Assembly: GCA_963575745.1 (NCBI GenBank)
Contig: CAUYUJ010000192.1
Span: 57,416 to 121,415, forward strand
Length of the DNA stretch: 64,000 nt
From: Prorocentrum cordatum
Taxonomy: Eukaryota; Sar; Dinophyceae; Prorocentrales; Prorocentraceae
Direction of reading: 5' to 3'
In this document: positions 10,207 to 21,570 of the stretch, piece after piece
Layout: each line of letters starts with the position of its first letter
Numbering within the stretch: position 1 is the first letter of the stretch
Made by a program: the position numbers and the translations under genes
Notes under the pieces: model-generated
The model's database searches: none
The model's input: only the letters and a program-made list of their open reading frames with translations
Told to the model about the DNA's origin: nothing

Positions 10207-13200
10207 ATGGCGACGGGTCCTCCAGTTGGCGGCAAGCCATGGCCATGGAGAGCAAACTCGAAAGGGAAGTTAACAGGAGGGACACCGACATGGAAAAGTA
10301 CGCACTACTACGGCCACAGCTACCAGAACGACTACAACCACCAGAACGAGCACAACGGCAATACCTACCAGAAGGACAACGGAAGCTGGAGAGGCAGCGC
10401 ATCCAGGAACGCTTCGAGACGACGAAGGAGCAACCAAGGTGCCAGCAGGTCCAACGTAACCGACGATTTCACCAACTATCATGCTCCACTTGACGAAGAA
10501 GCAGATCGCGATCATCGAACCCATCACCCCAGCGCTGGTGCAGGTGGCAACGGAGCACGAGGGCTTCTCGTACCCCCCGATGGAGGACGACGCCAGGAAG
10601 GCATGGTTCACCGCGAAGGTTAACAGGCTCGGGGGGCTCGCGGACCAGGTGGTGGGAGCGCGGCAGGCGCAGGTTGACGCGTCCGTCGAAGCTCTGCAAC
10701 GAGATCGCCATCGCCAAGGCCACCATCGCGATGCCGACCGAGCCTGCCCAGCGAATCCACCGCTACAGGCAGGAGGTCGACCAGCAGATCAAGCGCAAGA
10801 GCGAGATCAGCCAGCATATGAAGGCTCCCGGCAACGAGAGCGACCAGATCGACCAGAACATTGGTGTCCTGAAGGCCCTGGTCAACGAGTCCAAGCAAAT
10901 GAGGGGAATGAAAGAACAAATGGATGACTCTAGCTGCGACGGCGGCGCAGAAGACGAGGGGGGCCCGAAGGGCATGAGAGGGCGAACGCCACATCCCAAG
11001 AAGGTCACCGCCAAAGATGAACCGACCGACAGCATCACAGCACGCGAGCCGCCACAACGACCAGCACCACGACAAAGACGACATCAGAAAGCTCATCGGC
11101 GACATCCGCAAAAGGATCGACATGCAGGACCAGCAGCGCGACGAGCTCAGGAAGAATGCTGAGCAGCGCGACGAGATCAGGAGCATGAGTGAGAAGATGA
11201 AGGCATGACTTCATCAAGAACGGCATCAACTGCATTTTCAATTATGCGAACTTCCAGCATCACAGCGCTGAGCTTCAGGCAGAAAGGCAGAATATCCACG
11301 AGGCGAAGGCCCAACATGACGAGCGGAAGAAAGCGATGATGAAGCGCCAGGAGCAGCAATTATACAACAAAGCCGAATAACTCCAGGTCATGTGCTTCCA
11401 GAGCCGGAGCGAGATGGAGCAGCAGCATTACCTGACCATGAGATACCGGAGGGCCGAAATTCAACAATAAGAATAAGCACGCGTCCAAGAGCGAGCACTT
11501 GAAGTCTATTGTGAAATGCAAGCGCAGTTCACGGAGTCCCAGAAGAAGCAGTTCCAAAAGTTCGAGGGATGGCAGCGCCAAGAGGAACAGCACAATGAGA
11601 CGCACAATTGCCAGCAGAAGATCGCCTACGAGGAGCATCAAGCCAAAGCCCAGCTCACAATGGAAGAAGAACGCGCGCGGCACCTACGACAGCAACAACA
11701 ACTGGAAGAAGCTATCGCGACTGCCGAGAAGACCCACGAGGAGATGGATCGCCAGGCGATTATGGACCTACTGCGCGAGTTCAGCGATGCAGAGGACGAC
11801 CGACGACGCGATCGACACTTTGCAGGCGAGATGGAGAAGGAGGCCCAACGCGAGGCGACGCAATGCTTACAAGTCGTACTACCAGGACCCCACGACGAGA
11901 TGCGCCCAGACCTCGAGCCCTACGCTATGCAGCTGGCCATCATGGAGCAGAACGCGCACTTGGACCACAGGACGCAATCGACTACCGACCGCGAGTTCAG
12001 CTTGATAGAGCTGGGATTCGCGCCAGCGCCACTTTCCTCCACGCCGACTCCACTGCCACCAATGCCCAACCCGACGACGGCACAACCTCAGGAACTACGC
12101 CCAGACATGAGCACACTTGCCGACAATACACCACGTCTGATCAGAAGGCCCACGACAGCGACGAGCTCGACGGCAGCGTAGCACCGACACCAATCGCCGA
12201 CGACGGCTACGACGGCAGTTTCACCCCCATCCCTGATATTCACGAAGACCATGACCTAGCCGACTCCCGAATCTTCACCCCAACGCAACGAGTCAATTCG
12301 ACGCCCATACTTTTTGATCAACCAACTCCACTCGGGTACCAACCACCAGCTCAGACAGCGACTCCAGCTGCAGCAACCACTGTATTCCCAGAGGTTCGAC
12401 CACTTTCCGCCCCGCCCGAGGCCAGACAGCACGAGCTTGCATCAAGAGAGTCCCAACCCACATCCGCCATACTCATCGACTTGAGCAACGACGGTGAAGA
12501 TGCATCACCGCGAACGCCGCCGCGGATGCCTACCCCCTCAGCAATCGCCCCGACACGGCCACGTCAACCAGTTCTCCCCCCCCCCCCCCCCCCCCCCCCC
12601 CCGATTCCACATAGGGGCACCCGGGCGAAGCAAGTCGGCACCCGCACCGCGGACAAGATCCGCACTCAAGCGCAGCGACCGACCAGCACAGTCAGCCAGG
12701 AAGGTACGCATACAAGATACGGGTGACGGATTCGCAAACCCAACAGACCGTGTTCCCGTTCGAGCCGGCGATGGCGAAGGCTCGGGCGGCGCCGCCAGCT
12801 CAAAAAACGGAGCAGGACCGACCTCGCTGAGGAGCCACTGGCTCAGCGAGATAGTCCAGCACCAGTGCACCGAGCCCCTGGTCGGCTCCAAACGACCATG
12901 CGACTGACTACGGCGGAGACGCCAACCCACACTAGCAGCGACCTTGAACATCACGACGCAACCAGCCTTCCGACCCCTGCGGTGGCGGCGACTTACAACG
13001 CGGTACAGCAGCCTCTCCCACTAGGGGAGACCACGACACTAGGACCTGCCATGCCAGCGACAGCTTCGGGGACTGCTGCCGCGCATGACAACAACGACAC
13101 TCACTCTAACGAATCCACTCTGAAAAAGACAAGCCCGTAACAATAACTGCACTTCAACACCGGCCGACGCGGGGATCAGCGACGGTAGCATTGCGCCCGT

Positions 13201-14170
13201 TCAGTGGGACATCTACTCCAACGGTGAGCGCACCAGAGCGACAAATGCGGCCGGACTGCCGGACTGGAGAGATTCCCTCCAGCTGATCGTCTGGACACCG
13301 TGCATCGAGCAGGAAGTCCGCCACCACGTAGCGACCGACGCGTGCGCCTTGGAACCTCGACGCCACCCAGGGCTAGGCCAGGACAGGCAACGGCGATCAT
13401 ACCGCCAAGGCCCCACCGACCCCAGCTCGACTTGGCATTAGAGGCGACTAGCCAATTTGGCTCGGAGGCGCCAACCTTGCACGATGACCGAATTCATCAT
13501 CGGTCCGACAAGCGGATCGACCACTATCTCAGCAGCGTGCCACCCGACTTGATCGACGGCATCGAGGAGAATTTTTCCACAGCGTCAAGAATGGGAGAAC
13601 GTACGACGACACCAGCATCGACGACAACTCAGACGAACCCAACGACACGCATCACGATAGCAGCAAAAATAACGACCTCGCTAAACGTCGGTTTGCACAA
13701 GTACAACGACGCCTGCGACGACTGTCTAAGCCGCACAACGGAAACATTACAACCCACAACCGATTTGCAGCACTCACAACACCCGATGACGCCAGACAGC
13801 AGTCGACTCCACATCACATCACACTCCATCGCTTACCACGAACGACCACCAACACCCACAACACGACATTTCTACCGAACCACCGCCGGCAGCTCAGACA
13901 GCATCCCTGGGCACCGACACCGACGAAACCACCCACCCCCTCACTACTACACACATGCCACTGCAGCAACTACCACTAACCGTAGACCCACAAAAGCATC
14001 AGTACCACAAGCCCAAGCACACAGCGATGCTGCCATGTCGGCATCGACCCACGACAGCCAACATGCGAACCACCCACAACACAGTGACGGATGCAGCTTG
14101 CTATCCTGCGCACGAACCCACCAATCACACACGACGACCAACCCAAGCGATGCAACCGTTCCGAGCTAAG
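10207..14170 (+). pseudogene. LINE ORF1 (coiled-coil, gag-like), frameshifted
   Basis: Coding-like sequence runs through at least six frame changes: from ATG 10207; then about 10481-10690; about 10674-11160; about 11516-12181; about 12182-12726; about 13300-14169. Early parts are Lys/Glu/Gln-rich and predicted coiled coil (best at 11516-11900, repeated Gln/Glu/Arg heptad-like stretches). Later parts are Thr/Pro/Asp-rich linkers. A poly-C run interrupts at 12577-12602. The position upstream of RNase H, endonuclease and RT marks it as the ORF1 of this LINE; no RNA-binding zinc knuckle was found. Confidence 0.5.
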
Positions 14171-15029
14171 AAGAAGACGCAGCAAAAGCAAATGACCAAG
14201 AAAACAACATACGTATTTCAACCGCACACCGACCTCGACGTCTGCCACGGCACGCAGCAGAAAAACGACCACGTATGCGACCTTGGAGACACCAGGAGCT
14301 TGCGAAGGCGCATCAGAGCGACGACGGCAGCATTTCTCAATTACCATGTCGAGGGAGACGACTTACATCCTGCGGCACGGTCCGCGCTCAACACGACGCC
14401 AAACGGAAATGGACAGCACGTCACCAAGCACATCTTCACCGATGCGCCCCACAACGTGCGACGACCAGGCAGCTGCGCTTGGGCTTTCTTAGTACTGCAA
14501 GAAGGCGAGACATCCGAACAACGGACCTTCAGAGGCGCGTTCAGCAGCATCGTCCACGAGAGCCACACCATGAAGATCCCCAACTCCAGCATTACGAACA
14601 CAACGGGCGGTCATGGCCATCGTGCAAGCGCTCGTGTGGCCCACAGCGACAGCAGAGACCCAGCGCGCCTACCTCCACACAGACTGCGAGACGGCCACCA
14701 ACATCTGCAATGGTACTGCGGCATCCTCGGCATACGAGCACTTATCACGATTCCTGAAGGTGCTTTATGACATGGTGCGCACCGAGACCTACGTCACCCT
14801 GGTTCACGTACCAAGCCACGAAGGCATGCCTTGCAACGAACTAGCAGGCGGACTCTCCAAAAGGACTCGAAGACGGTACGGCAAGGGCGAAGACTACTAT
14901 ATCATCCCGTATAACTTCACGGACATCATCATTGCACCCAAGTTCTACCAATGGGAAGGACTTCTCCAGCGCGAACATCCATGCCGAGCCGCTTACCCAT
15001 CGCGAGTCGAACAGCAACTCCAATTCTGA
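14171..15029 (+). pseudogene. RNase H-like domain upstream of the endonuclease
   Basis: First strand motif HIFTDAPHN (Asp near 14441) followed by a Gly-poor version of the usual AG-G segment. After a frameshift near 14600: YLHTDCETATNICNG (second Asp near 14684), then LVHVPSHEGMPCNELAGGLS, matching the RNase H H-x-G...N-E-L-A-D-x-L end except that the last Asp is Gly. The reading frame ends in TGA at 15027, and the endonuclease frame starts with ATG at 15030 in the same phase (TGAATG). So this could be the end of ORF1, or the TGA may be a mutation in one polyprotein. Confidence 0.6.
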
Positions 15030-16133
15030 ATGCCGCCGAAGTCTGCTGAAGTGCACCACCTGATGGCCCCGCGCGCAACAGTTGCCACCGACGCGACCGT
15101 GGAGCTGAACTTCGCCTTTTACAACGCCGACAGCAAGCAACAGAAGAAGCACATGAAAGCAGCACGGATCGCACACCAGTGGAGAGGGCCAGCATTACGA
15201 CGGCAATTTCAAAAACGCAAGCTTCACATCGTCGGCATCCAGGAAGCGCGGAACGAGCGGGGGGGCACCACCTGCAACGGCTACTACATCATCAGCAGCC
15301 CCCACGACAACTACAACGCTGGATGCGAGCTCTGGGTAAACCCTGAAGAGCCTGTCGCAGATTGCAACAACGGCCCCCAGTACTTCGTGCCGAGTCAGTT
15401 CCACGCGCTCGTCAGCGAGCCCCGAATCCTCATCGTCAAGATCGAGACCAGCCCCGTCAACATAGCCATTTGCGTCAGCCACGCCCCACACAGCAAGAAG
15501 AACGACGACGACAAGAACTAATACTGGGAAGCTCTAAGCAGACACCTGCGAAAGTACAAGCCCGACATCATCCTGACCGACGCCAACGGCAGAGTAGGCG
15601 AAGTGCGGACGCAATGGGTTGGCGGCGAAGGATTTCCACAGACCGGGGACGGCAATGGCAAGAAGCTGCGCGAGACGGCCGCAGACGGAACATACACGAT
15701 CATCAGTGCCAAGATCTCCAGCGGCGAGGACCACCGCACCTGGCGCTACGGACGCGGCAACAAGCACCGAATATATTACATCCTGACCAACGGGTTGATC
15801 ACACCTAAGATCGCAGACCTCCACACACTCAACGACATCGAGACCATGAAGAAGCAGGGGAAGCGCGACCGCAACAGGGAGGACCACACGCCAGTAACAG
15901 CAACTGCGCATTTGACCATTCGACATACAGCACCTAAGCATTTCTCCCCGAACATCGACAGGAACCAGCTGAAGTCCGACGAGGCGGTCCGCAGGTTCAA
16001 GGATGAGCTCAATTCAACGACCCTCCCAGCCTGGAACATGAAGTACGACGAGCACGTCTACTACTACATGCTGACTAACATGGAAGCGGCTCAGAGATCC
16101 TTCGCACGACAGGACCACAATGCATTTCAATAG
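15030..16133 (+). pseudogene. LINE APE-type endonuclease
   Basis: Apurinic endonuclease-like domain that nicks the target site for reverse transcription. Motifs in order: FYNADS (N-box), VGIQEAR (metal-binding Glu), ILTDANGRVG (counterpart of GDFNA), RTWRYG...HRIYYILTN (counterpart of T-W...R-I-D-Y, here Tyr for Asp), and EDHTPV (catalytic His). One in-frame TAA at 15519-15521 splits the domain between the second and third motifs; the frame otherwise stays open to 16131. It lies directly before the RT with the same orientation. Confidence 0.75.
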
Positions 16134-17705
16134 TACATCTCACAAGAAACGTTGGCCTTCATTCTGTGCCGCAGGAAGTTCATGGAGTACATCGGGAAGG
16201 CTCGGACGATGGACCACAACACCCAGCAACCAAAAGACGAGCACGAAACCTATTGGAGTACATAGACGAGGACCCCACCCTTCAGATGCCCATCGAAGCC
16301 ATCCAGCACACCTACCGCGAGACCTTCCAACTCCACCACGTCGCCCACCAAGACCGCAGCAACCTCGGCCACCAGTACTTCTTCGACACCGTCAAGCAGG
16401 GGATCCAAATACCAGGAAGTGCATTGTACACATGATCGACAGAGACTACGACTACTTCTTGGAAGGGCAGGCCCAACTTGCCATGGAAGCGAAACGCGAC
16501 GGCGACGCCTTCACCGAATGGAGGTACACCAAGAAATTGCTGATCTCTGGCGGCAGGAAACGACAGAAGAACCCACTAATGATCTCCTCGGACGGTAGTG
16601 CAGTCACCAGCACGGTCAGTAAAGCGGAAGAGGCGACAAAGCAGTCCGGCGACAACGAGGCAGTGAAGCCCATGACGCAGCAGGAAGTCATCGACATATA
16701 CAACAACGACTTCATGCACGGCGCGAGCCATATCACCAGGAGCATTGACACGTTCGCCAGCATCCTTGAGCTTCTGGACATCCTCGCTAAGGCCAAGCCC
16801 CACCGAGCTCCTGGCCCCGACTGTATCCCCGACGACCTGGCCAACATTGCACCTCGCGAAGTTGCTCGACACATGCACCCCGTCATCGCCAAGGCCGCGC
16901 TTTACTGCAGGGAAAGCTTGGCGCACAAAGGACCACGAATGACTGACTTCTGGAAAGGCAAGGGCGGAGAAGAGGCACTTCCGAATCAACGTTCCATCGC
17001 GCTCGCCAACGCCGTCATCAAGCACCATTGCCGATGCATCAGGCAGTGCGTCAAGGACCTCCTCCCCGATATGATGTTCTCTACCCGGACGGGCGGCAAA
17101 CACCACTATAGTACGGACTTCATGATGATGAGGATGCTCTTCGACTCCGCCAAGGCGATCAAGCGCGACCTTGTGATCATCATGACCGACCTCAAGGCAG
17201 CCTTCCACAAGGTCATCAACCAGCTGGTGTACAACATGCAGCCCGATGAAGATCAAATCAGAGACGTCATCGATAACATCGACATCCCCGAGGCCATGGT
17301 CCCAGCCATCACCCAGCTGATGATCAGCGACGGCATCGTTAACAAGCACGTGACCGACCAGCACACCGTCGAGATGCTCACGGAGGCCCACAAATGGACA
17401 CGGCTCTTTATCCATCGAGAAGCAAGCTGTGCTGCACCAAGGCTGGGCACTCGGCCTGGCGTCCCAACAGTTGGCTTCACATTCTACGTGCTAGTGGCCG
17501 ACGTCACAGCAGATTACCACCAGCGTGCTACTACTGATGGCGTCGTTGTAACGATTCCCGAAGCATCGCAGCACTTCAGCAGAGCGACAGCACCAACACC
17601 ATATCTTCCACCTCATTCGTCGACGACGTCAAGGGAGCGGCAACGACCAACAACGGCAACGATATCCACCAACTTGTGAGTACCATGTGGGGACATTTCG
17701 TTCGC
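16134..17705 (+). pseudogene. LINE reverse transcriptase, N-terminal half
   Basis: Fingers and palm of a non-LTR RT. A 16166-16435 fragment is in one frame; most of the rest is in the 16120-17679 frame. Motifs: HRAPGPDCIPDDL (fingers), NQRSIALANAVIK, motif A TDLKAAFHKVI (about 17187), motif B GTRPGVPTVGFTFYVL (about 17450), then a shift into the frame carrying motif C FVDDV (17616-17630). The sequence stops at HQLVSTMWGHFVRA, where a TCC tract begins. The missing C-terminal half matches the inverted piece at 7834-9935. Confidence 0.8.
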
Positions 17706-17780
17706 GCCTCCCCCCCATCCTCCTCCTCCTCATCCTCCTCCTCCTCCTCCTCCTCTTCCTCCTCGTCTTCATCCTCATTG
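17706..17780. repeat. (TCC)n microsatellite
   Basis: TCC/TCT triplets starting exactly where the LINE 5' half stops and ending at the next LINE fragment. Confidence 0.9.
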
Positions 17781-18714
17781 CTGGAAAGAGTCGCTCACGT
17801 CCGCATGCTGAAAATCTCAATGGTTCAGAATATTCGTGCATACAATTTACTAGCGCAGCCCTTGTTATCACACGTCGGCCAATGTTATCGCATCAGCGTC
17901 CGCGTCACATTTGCCGAGCACAATGCGTTGCAAATATTACCGGCCGCCCCGCGTCACGCCATTGCCACATCCCTCATCAAGAATTTTGACCTGCTCGGCA
18001 CCGACGTTGTTCCAAGAAATATTTCGTGTGAGAATCAAGATGCTCTTTATCGTGCTGCTGTTCGGAGCTCGGTATTTTCTGATATATATGTTCGTTTCCA
18101 TCGCATCGAGCACTATGACGTGGACATCCTCATGGTCCCGCGTATGTCTAACTGGCCTCTTAATTCTGTTTCTCACACTTGGATCGAGAATTACCGCAGG
18201 CTGTCCACCATTGCCCCCCAGCTGGTCGACGAAGGTGTCCACGACGTTCAGAAGAAAATGCACCGTTTCCTGCGGCGCGGCCGCGAGGTGCCCCCGATTT
18301 CCTCTGGCTGCCCGTGTCTGTTACGTCTGGCCTGAGGCTCCCACAGAAGTTTCTGATGCTGTTTTTTCGGCACATCCACATCCTCGTCCAAAAACGGGTC
18401 CCTACGCGGCCGTCTCCTACACCAAAACCGTTTGTAACGCGTGGCCCACTACGCTGATGTTCCGACAAGGGACCCAAACGTGTCGATTGGGGTGCAAGGC
18501 CTTCTCTGGTGATGATGTCGAACACTACCTACATTGTCCTGCCGCCCTGAGTATCCTCTCTAGAGTTTTGCCGTGTCTGCCTCCAGATTACAGTGAGTTG
18601 TCTAGGTTCCAACGCATGTTTGGTTTTCTCGGGACCCCCCTTTTCAGCCAAGGTCTTTTATTGAATCGCTTCGCTCATTCCGCCGGCCCATATTGTCGCA
18701 CCATTGTGGGCTAG
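17781..18714 (+). pseudogene. C-terminal fragment of a second LINE
   Basis: The 17676-18335 frame reads as the RT C-terminal helical region (YNLLAQPLLSHVGQ, then RHAIATSLIKNFDLLG). After a frameshift at about 18300 the frame ending at 18714 carries a zinc-binding tail: CNAWPTTLMF followed by CRLGC, then DDVEHYLHCP. That C-x-x-x-C...H-Y-x-x-C signature is the usual end of many dinoflagellate-type LINE ORF2 proteins. It differs from the finger set of the neighbouring element, so it is a separate 5'-truncated copy. Confidence 0.6.
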
Positions 18715-18715
18715 C

Positions 18716-19300
18716 CGAGTTTTGGGGGCCGTTTTGGGGCCTCTTGGGGCCTCTTTTGGGCCTCTTGGGCGCCTCTTGGGGCGTCTTGGGGGCCTCTTGG
18801 GGGCCTCTTGGGGCCTTTTTGGGGCCTCCTGGGCGCCTTCTGGGGCGGAGGGCTCGATTTTTCAGTTCTCGGTTCCCCTCTTGAGCCCCTCTTGGGCCCG
18901 TCTTGGGGCCTCTTGGTCCGTCTTGGGCGGCACTTGGGCCGTCTTGGGGGCCCTCCTGGGCCGTTCCGGGGCCGTCTTGGGAGCCTCGTGGGCCGTCTTG
19001 GAGCGGTCTTGGGGGCCTCTTGGGCCGTCTTGGAGCGTCCGGAAGCCGAAAAAGCCAGAACACAAAAAACATCGAAAAAACCAATGAAAATCAACGATTT
19101 TGGCCTCTTGGGGCTCTCTTCGGAGGCCTCTTGGAAGGCTCTTGGGGCGTCTTGGAGGCCTCTTGGGCTGTCTTGGGGGCCTTTTGGGCCGTCTTGGGGT
19201 CATCTTCGGCGTCTTCGAGCGCTCTTTGGGCGTCTCGGGGGCCTCTTGGGCAGTCTTGGGGGCCTCTTGGGGCACTCTTGGCGCGCTCAGGGCGGCCTGA
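18716..19300. repeat. Degenerate GGCCTCTTGG array
   Basis: About 580 bp of GGCCTCTTGGGG/GCGTCTTGGGG units, immediately after the LINE tail. Gly/Leu/Trp- or Arg/Pro-rich open frames in it are artefacts. Confidence 0.85.
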
Positions 19301-20112
19301 GAGGCCGCACCCAGAAGGAAAACCATCTCTGAGTTGAACCGGGCGGGACCTTGCCAGGCGGCGGGCGGGGTACTTTTCGCCGGGGGACCCCCAGGGGCCG
19401 CCCCGCGCGCGCGAACTAGTACAATACAATTGTTAACCAGTTACCGGAGATCTTAGCACGCCTCTGGCCCGTTGGGCCGGCGAATTTGCTATCCTAGTGC
19501 ACGATGTTTTACTGAGTTCTTATAGCGCACCAAGAACTCAAGACTGGTTCGGCCCAGAATGCCTGTACACTCTCTTCCGTGCGCGGGCTAAAGTGCTCGC
19601 CCGACGCGCTGTGCGGGTCTCCGCACCATGCTCCAGCATCGGCGTGGTGCGCATGCTGGTGCGCTACGCCCCGCAGGCCCGCCCCCGCCCGTGCCTGCCG
19701 CCGCTGGGGACTGACTCTTCTGCCCTCTTTTCGTTCTTCTCTTGTCCGCCTGCCCTCTTCCCGTGCTGTGCCTGTGCGCTCCTCCTCTTCTTCCTCCTCC
19801 TTCACCTCCTTTTCCACGACAGCCACGCACACACGCACGCACGCACGCACGTGCACCACCACCCACTACGCACGCGCGCGCGGAGCCACAGGTCCGCTAC
19901 GACACGCGTCCGCGGATAGAGAAAATCAACGCCATGGTAAGGGATGGGAGGGAGGGGTAGGACGTCAGATATGACGCGAGCGCACCTAGCTTGTCTTCCC
20001 CCCCTCCTCCTCCCCCCCTCCCCCTCGGACTACCGGGTCTGGAGCCGACCCGTGGCCGAGAGGCTCGCCGTGGCCGCAAAAAAAAAAACCGTCGTTCTCT
20101 TCGTTGCGACAG
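19301..20112. other. No gene seen; short ACGC/CACG repeats
   Basis: Contains a TCC/TCTTCC pyrimidine tract (19780-19820), a CACGCACG run (19825-19885) and an A-run at 20078-20089. No conserved coding signal. Confidence 0.5.
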
Positions 20113-20899
20113 GGCCTCAGGGCCGACGACGGCGGCGACGGCGACGGCGGCGACGGCGACGACGGCGCGCCCCAAGAGGTCACCACCCACCAAACCAGTC
20201 CAACCCAACCCGAAGGCTCAGATTTACCCTCGATTTCTAGTGGGGGGGGGGTCCGGGAATATCGAAAAACACATATGGAGCCCATACCCCCCCAACCCGA
20301 AATTCGGGTCTTCGGGTTGGGTTGGGGTGGTCTGGTAGGTAGTCAAGAGGCGACGACGACATTACGACAACGACGATGGCACGGCCCAGCAGGCGCCTAA
20401 AGAGGCCCCTAAACCCACGTTCCCGGACGGCTTCTTGGGAGCCCGATTCATCAGGCCCCCGCCCCCCTACGCAGCCATGTTGCCCGAAAGCCTGCCACAA
20501 TGCGGATTGACACGCGTGGACTTTTCGCTGCCCATAATGCACTCAGCGTTGTGGGCACTTTCCTTCCCGCTCAAGCCATGCGTGGTTCACTTACTTCAGT
20601 GGAGCAGCGAACTCGTCGAGGCCTGGGGCCTGCTAGGACATGAGCGCGCGCGAAGCGCGCGCGCGATGGTTCTAGTAAGAGATTGGGGGAGGCACCAAGC
20701 CGGCGTAGGATACACAGTAATCGCCACCTGCCATATTCAAGAGCCGCCACGAGGGCGCGATGTTTTTCGTGGCCCGCGACTCACGATTCCACTCGTCCTC
20801 CTCGTCCTCGTTTCCTCCCCCCGGGGCGCGGCGCCAGAGCGCGAAATGATCCGCGCCTCGCGCAGCGAAGGGCGACCGCAGCGGCCCTTTTGCGCATGA
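20113..20899 (+). CDS. Candidate gene split by a MITE-intron (unrecognised)
   Basis: Proposed exons 20113-20178 and 20350-20899. The first follows a pyrimidine-rich acceptor (TCTTCGTTGCGACAG) and encodes Ala/Thr-rich linker. Removing the MITE from 20179 to 20349 (GT...AG) restores AAGAGG and keeps the frame open into APKEAPKPTFPDGFLG and ARFIRPPPPYAAMLP, a stretch with protein-like composition including a hydrophobic segment (LWALSFPLKPCVVHLLQW). The frame stays open to the stop at 20897, but the part after about 20640 looks less coding, so the true exon end may be earlier. No family recognised; incomplete at the 5' end. Confidence 0.35.
20180..20345. mobile_element. MITE family 1, copy a, 5-bp TSD AGAGG
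   Basis: 166 bp. The terminal inverted repeat is about 36 bp with 33 matches (CACCACCCACCAAACC... against ...GGTTGGGTTGGGGTGGT). Target duplications are AGAGG at 20175-20179 and 20346-20350. The interior has a G-run and a second inverted pair. It is 90% or more like 29304-29471. The left duplication plus element end gives AGAG|GTCACC and the right gives CAAGAG|GCG, i.e. ready-made GT and AG splice sites. Confidence 0.85.
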
Positions 20900-21109
20900 G
20901 TTGCGCACGAGAGATGCCCAAGGCACGAGTGACCTTCGAAGCGCGGTTTGCCGATCGCTGCGTGCGGTGCGACAGCAGCGGCGTGCGCGCTTGGGCGTGC
21001 CGCCCCCCCCCCCCCTTTGCGCCCCACGGCAGCCGCGCGCGAGAGTCACCCAGGCGAAGGGTCACTCGGCTCTGTGGGCGGCCGCTCGTGACGGTTCGGA
21101 CCCCCCCCC
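20900..21109. other. No gene seen
   Basis: GC-rich sequence with a C-run at 21003-21014 and no supported coding signal. Confidence 0.45.
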
Positions 21110-21345
21110 TGCACGATCTCGGTGAGGCGCAACTGTTGGAACGCATCCCGAGGCAGGGTAACGTCCAGGAGCTTCGAAAAGCGTACGAACACGACAGAAG
21201 GCGCCGACCAAAGCGTGTTGGAGCGCCACACATCTCGGGTGCTGTCAAATGCGCCCTTCGTTCAACCAGAGACACTCTGGTTCGAGCCCTTCAGATCGCA
21301 CAAGTCGCATCAAGCTATTTGCAATACCGCACACATACGTGATAA
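21110..21345 (+). CDS. Possible exon, helical protein (unrecognised)
   Basis: The frame encodes DLGEAQLLERIPRQGNVQEL and continues through RALQIAQVASSYL to a TGA at about 21340. The composition is that of a real amphipathic protein, not of a repeat. No splice sites or partner exons could be fixed, and the opposite strand is also partly open, so the call is weak. Confidence 0.25.
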
Positions 21346-21570
21346 GGTGAACCCATGGCGTTCAAGGCTATCGAAGACGCCTACGGCGAATTGCCACCGC
21401 ACCCTGCGTATTGGAAGAGTCTACGTGGCCGACCGTTGCTCACAGACTTCGGCCAAGCTATCGGACGATATGTTCCCCCAGCCGTTGTGGAAATACGTCG
21501 GGGAACACGTGGGGGAGAGTGACGAAGAGGAGGGTGGGAGGAACAATGAGGAGGATACGATACGACATCA

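Larger units (their letters stand above)
7738..17705. mobile_element. LINE in two inverted halves (twin-primed candidate)
   Basis: The 3' half lies on the minus strand (9935 down to about 7738: RT motif D onward, C-terminal region, zinc fingers, 3' hairpin). The 5' half lies on the plus strand (about 10207-17705: ORF1, RNase H, endonuclease, RT to just after motif C). The 5' half stops about 15 codons after the FVDD box; the 3' half starts with KSSYAAYPN, which fits motif D. So the halves abut in the parent protein with only about ten residues missing. On the minus strand the order is inverted 5' part followed by 3' part, the expected product of twin priming. Codon and amino-acid style (Thr/His/Asp-rich, A/C-rich third positions) agree in both halves. 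A later chromosomal inversion is the alternative. Confidence 0.7.
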
